Assembly (NCBI GenBank): GCA_030407085.1
Contig: CM059587.1
Coordinates: forward strand, 42,506,501-42,570,500
Direction: 5' to 3'
Source: Trichopria drosophilae
Lineage: Eukaryota > Arthropoda > Insecta > Hymenoptera > Diapriidae
DNA length: 64,000 nucleotides
The notes below the pieces were generated by a model. That model searched no databases. It had not been told where the DNA came from and saw nothing but the letters and a program-made list of their open reading frames with translations. Positions within the stretch are counted from its first letter, which is position 1; each line of letters opens with the position of its first letter. Shown here piece by piece: positions 62,391-64,000 of the stretch. A program made the position numbers and the translations under genes.

Positions 62391-63225
62391 GTTCTCGAGT
62401 GGAAAATTATTCAGACTGGAATCGAGTCCTGATCATGAAGCCTGTGAACAAAAACAGATCTTGATATGTCCCCTTATCAGTCCCTGGCATATTGTGTAAC
62501 GCTTTGTCTATTAAGGCTCTGATCAGGCAAATGTAGAGGACCTGATCAGGACCTTACAATTATATTTCGTGTGCTTTCCAAACTTCATGGTGAAAATATT
62601 TACAATAGTATTACGAAGCAACAAATTAATTTTTAATGGTTCATTACTATGTGACAAGTAAAAAGGCTGCAAAATAAAAAAATATTATTTACACATATAT
62701 CCGAATCGTATACATATCCATCACATAGAATGTGTAAAATATGCTGTGCCGAAACGTTCCTACAAGTAGGCTAATATACAAAATAGAAATACATTTCCTT
62801 AACAGGAATGAAGTAGATGCGCGATCACGCCTAGTGACGTCAGAACGAATTACATAAAATTTAGAAGTTAAAAAATTCAGACGTCCTTAGCGGGCTCTGA
62901 GCAGGCCCCCTGATTTGCTGCTGATTGGAAATTTCTAAAGCAATTAGAGATTCCCGGAAATTGAAAACAAGGCAAGCCTTATCAATTCATGGTTGGGTCT
63001 TGATATGGAAATTCACAGGCTTCTCTATATCAGCTACACTTTATTTTAACATAATCAGGGTTTAATCAGGGCATATTCCGGCGAACCTATTCAGAATAAC
63101 TTAATGGAACCTGCTCATGTCCTGATCTGGGTACATTCAGGAGTACCTGATCAGGAACGCCTTACTGGAGCCAGATCAGGCCCTGGTACATATTTAGGGG
63201 GCCTGATTAAATTTCCGCTCGGATT
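62391..63225. mobile_element. Second CCTGATCAGG fold-back element
   Basis: The left end ttctcgagtggaaaattatt and the right end, reversed taatccgagcggaaatttaa, resemble the 1949-2547 termini (cccgagcagaaat). Interior cctgatcagg-type motifs are spread over 62420-62560 and 62890-63205 (cctgatcaggacc, cctgatcaggaacgcc, ccagatcaggccctgg), flanking an AT-rich middle. More eroded than the left copy. Non-coding. Confidence 0.6.
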
Positions 63226-63499
63226 ACTATTAGATCTTTCTAAAATGTCTAAATACCAATTGAAATGGTTCTAATCATTCTGCTGGTCCATCAGCAAAGG
63301 CTTTGACTGTAGCGACAATATTTTTCCGAGCATTTTTGTAATCAAATTACATTAACATCAGAATAAACAGACAGAATACTATTCCTTCTGCACCAGAAAT
63401 TCAAAGGCACATCGCTTATTTTCCAGTAACATAAACAGTATTCCCAACATAGCTAAACCGGTCTTAATTTATTACACATCAGTCGTAATATTACCATTC

Positions 63500-63990
63500 C
63501 CTCAGGCGGTAACGTAATAATAAAAATTCATAAGTCACAGAATGATAAATAGCAAAGATGAAACGGAGCGAACGCCGTCGCGTAAAGCCACGATCCCAGT
63601 TTACTCGGAGAAAAACCGTTTTCGCATGATTCGACCCTGGAGCGAAGTGGAAAGATGGAAGTTGGCGAGGTTTCTCTCACTGGAAATATTAAATTGCCCG
63701 AAAGTTCAATTTCGTTGTAGGCGGAGGGCGCACTACTTCCGCAGCACGGTGCATCAAAAGGCCTCGTCGACGATTCCGCCCCCGCTTTCCACGACCAGCC
63801 ACTCGGCACGGCGTGTTATCTACGCCACGAATCGAAACAAGGATTTGGGTAGACATTTCAATATGTCGGCTTACCAAAGATGCAGTTTTCTTCTCATGAT
63901 TCGATGTGACCCTCGGTTGCTGGGGAAGACCTAGATCCAACATCTGTTCGATTGCCATGTCAGGATCTGATCGAGTGTGAAATTATCGAC
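63500..63990. other. G+C-richer segment at the window edge
   Basis: Composition rises sharply at 63540 and stays high to about 63920. It has no repeat structure. It may be the start of a gene, promoter or conserved element lying to the right of the window. Confidence 0.35.
63542..63934 (+). CDS. Hypothetical ORF, 130 codons, unidentified
   Basis: A true ATG opens a stop-free frame to TAG at 63932. The product is Arg- and Ser-rich with no domain, signal peptide or membrane segment visible. Antisense frames of 93 and 89 codons overlap it, so openness may reflect G+C content rather than coding. It is the longest ATG-initiated frame outside repeats in a non-AT-biased stretch. Confidence 0.15.
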   Translation: MINSKDETERTPSRKATIPVYSEKNRFRMIRPWSEVERWKLARFLSLEILNCPKVQFRCRRRAHYFRSTVHQKASSTIPPPLSTTSHSARRVIYATNRNKDLGRHFNMSAYQRCSFLLMIRCDPRLLGKT

Positions 63991-64000
63991 ATTGTTATCA

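Overview
This is an A+T-rich eukaryotic nuclear window. Its density of short non-coding DNA transposons, lack of CpG depletion in the G+C-rich islands, and repeat families of a kind common in ants and related Hymenoptera suggest an insect, probably hymenopteran. That assignment is inferred from repeat style, not from a gene. I found no protein-coding gene I can name, no tRNA or rRNA, no CRISPR, and no intact transposase or reverse transcriptase. The region is best read as intergenic DNA or the inside of a very long intron. Most open reading frames are short, many lack an ATG start, and the longest low-complexity ones are translations of a (GA)n microsatellite.

Left part (1-13 kb): degenerate 15-16 bp tandem blocks; a fold-back element with an internal ~60 bp minisatellite built on the palindrome CCTGATCAGG (1949-2547; a relative closes the window at 62391-63225); a hammerhead-ribozyme-like motif; a decayed piggyBac-like repeat; a long (GA)n tract; a 262 bp palindromic MITE; the first copy of a 1.2 kb terminal-inverted-repeat element; and a TA-flanked MITE starting CACTGAG.

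Middle (13-34 kb): a TTAA-flanked element at 17641-18446 that explains the many scattered 'GCTGATTACGAATCTGAAG' fragments; a second copy of the 1.2 kb element (19137-20356); an element with ~110 bp terminal repeats and a hammerhead-like motif (20500-20955); CACTCTAAA mariner-type MITEs (23.7 and 24.9 kb); a 255 bp MITE with probable 8 bp duplications (29.7 kb); and a 384 bp MITE (31.2 kb). Centre right (34-47 kb): G+C-rich islands at 35.7-36.6, 40.7-41.6 and 42.1-42.5 kb look like promoters or conserved non-coding DNA and hold two weak exon candidates. A cluster of repeats follows, including a 1.47 kb fold-back element with ~545 bp arms. Right part (47-64 kb): an ACACAGGCC element, a 900 bp CACTGAG-ended element carrying a CTCF-like site, a G+C-rich island with two more CTCF-like sites, a 298 bp MITE, the second fold-back element, and a G+C-rich end.

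Nothing here forms an operon or pathway. Functional interest lies in the repeat families, the ribozyme-like motifs, the possible insulator sites and the G+C islands.
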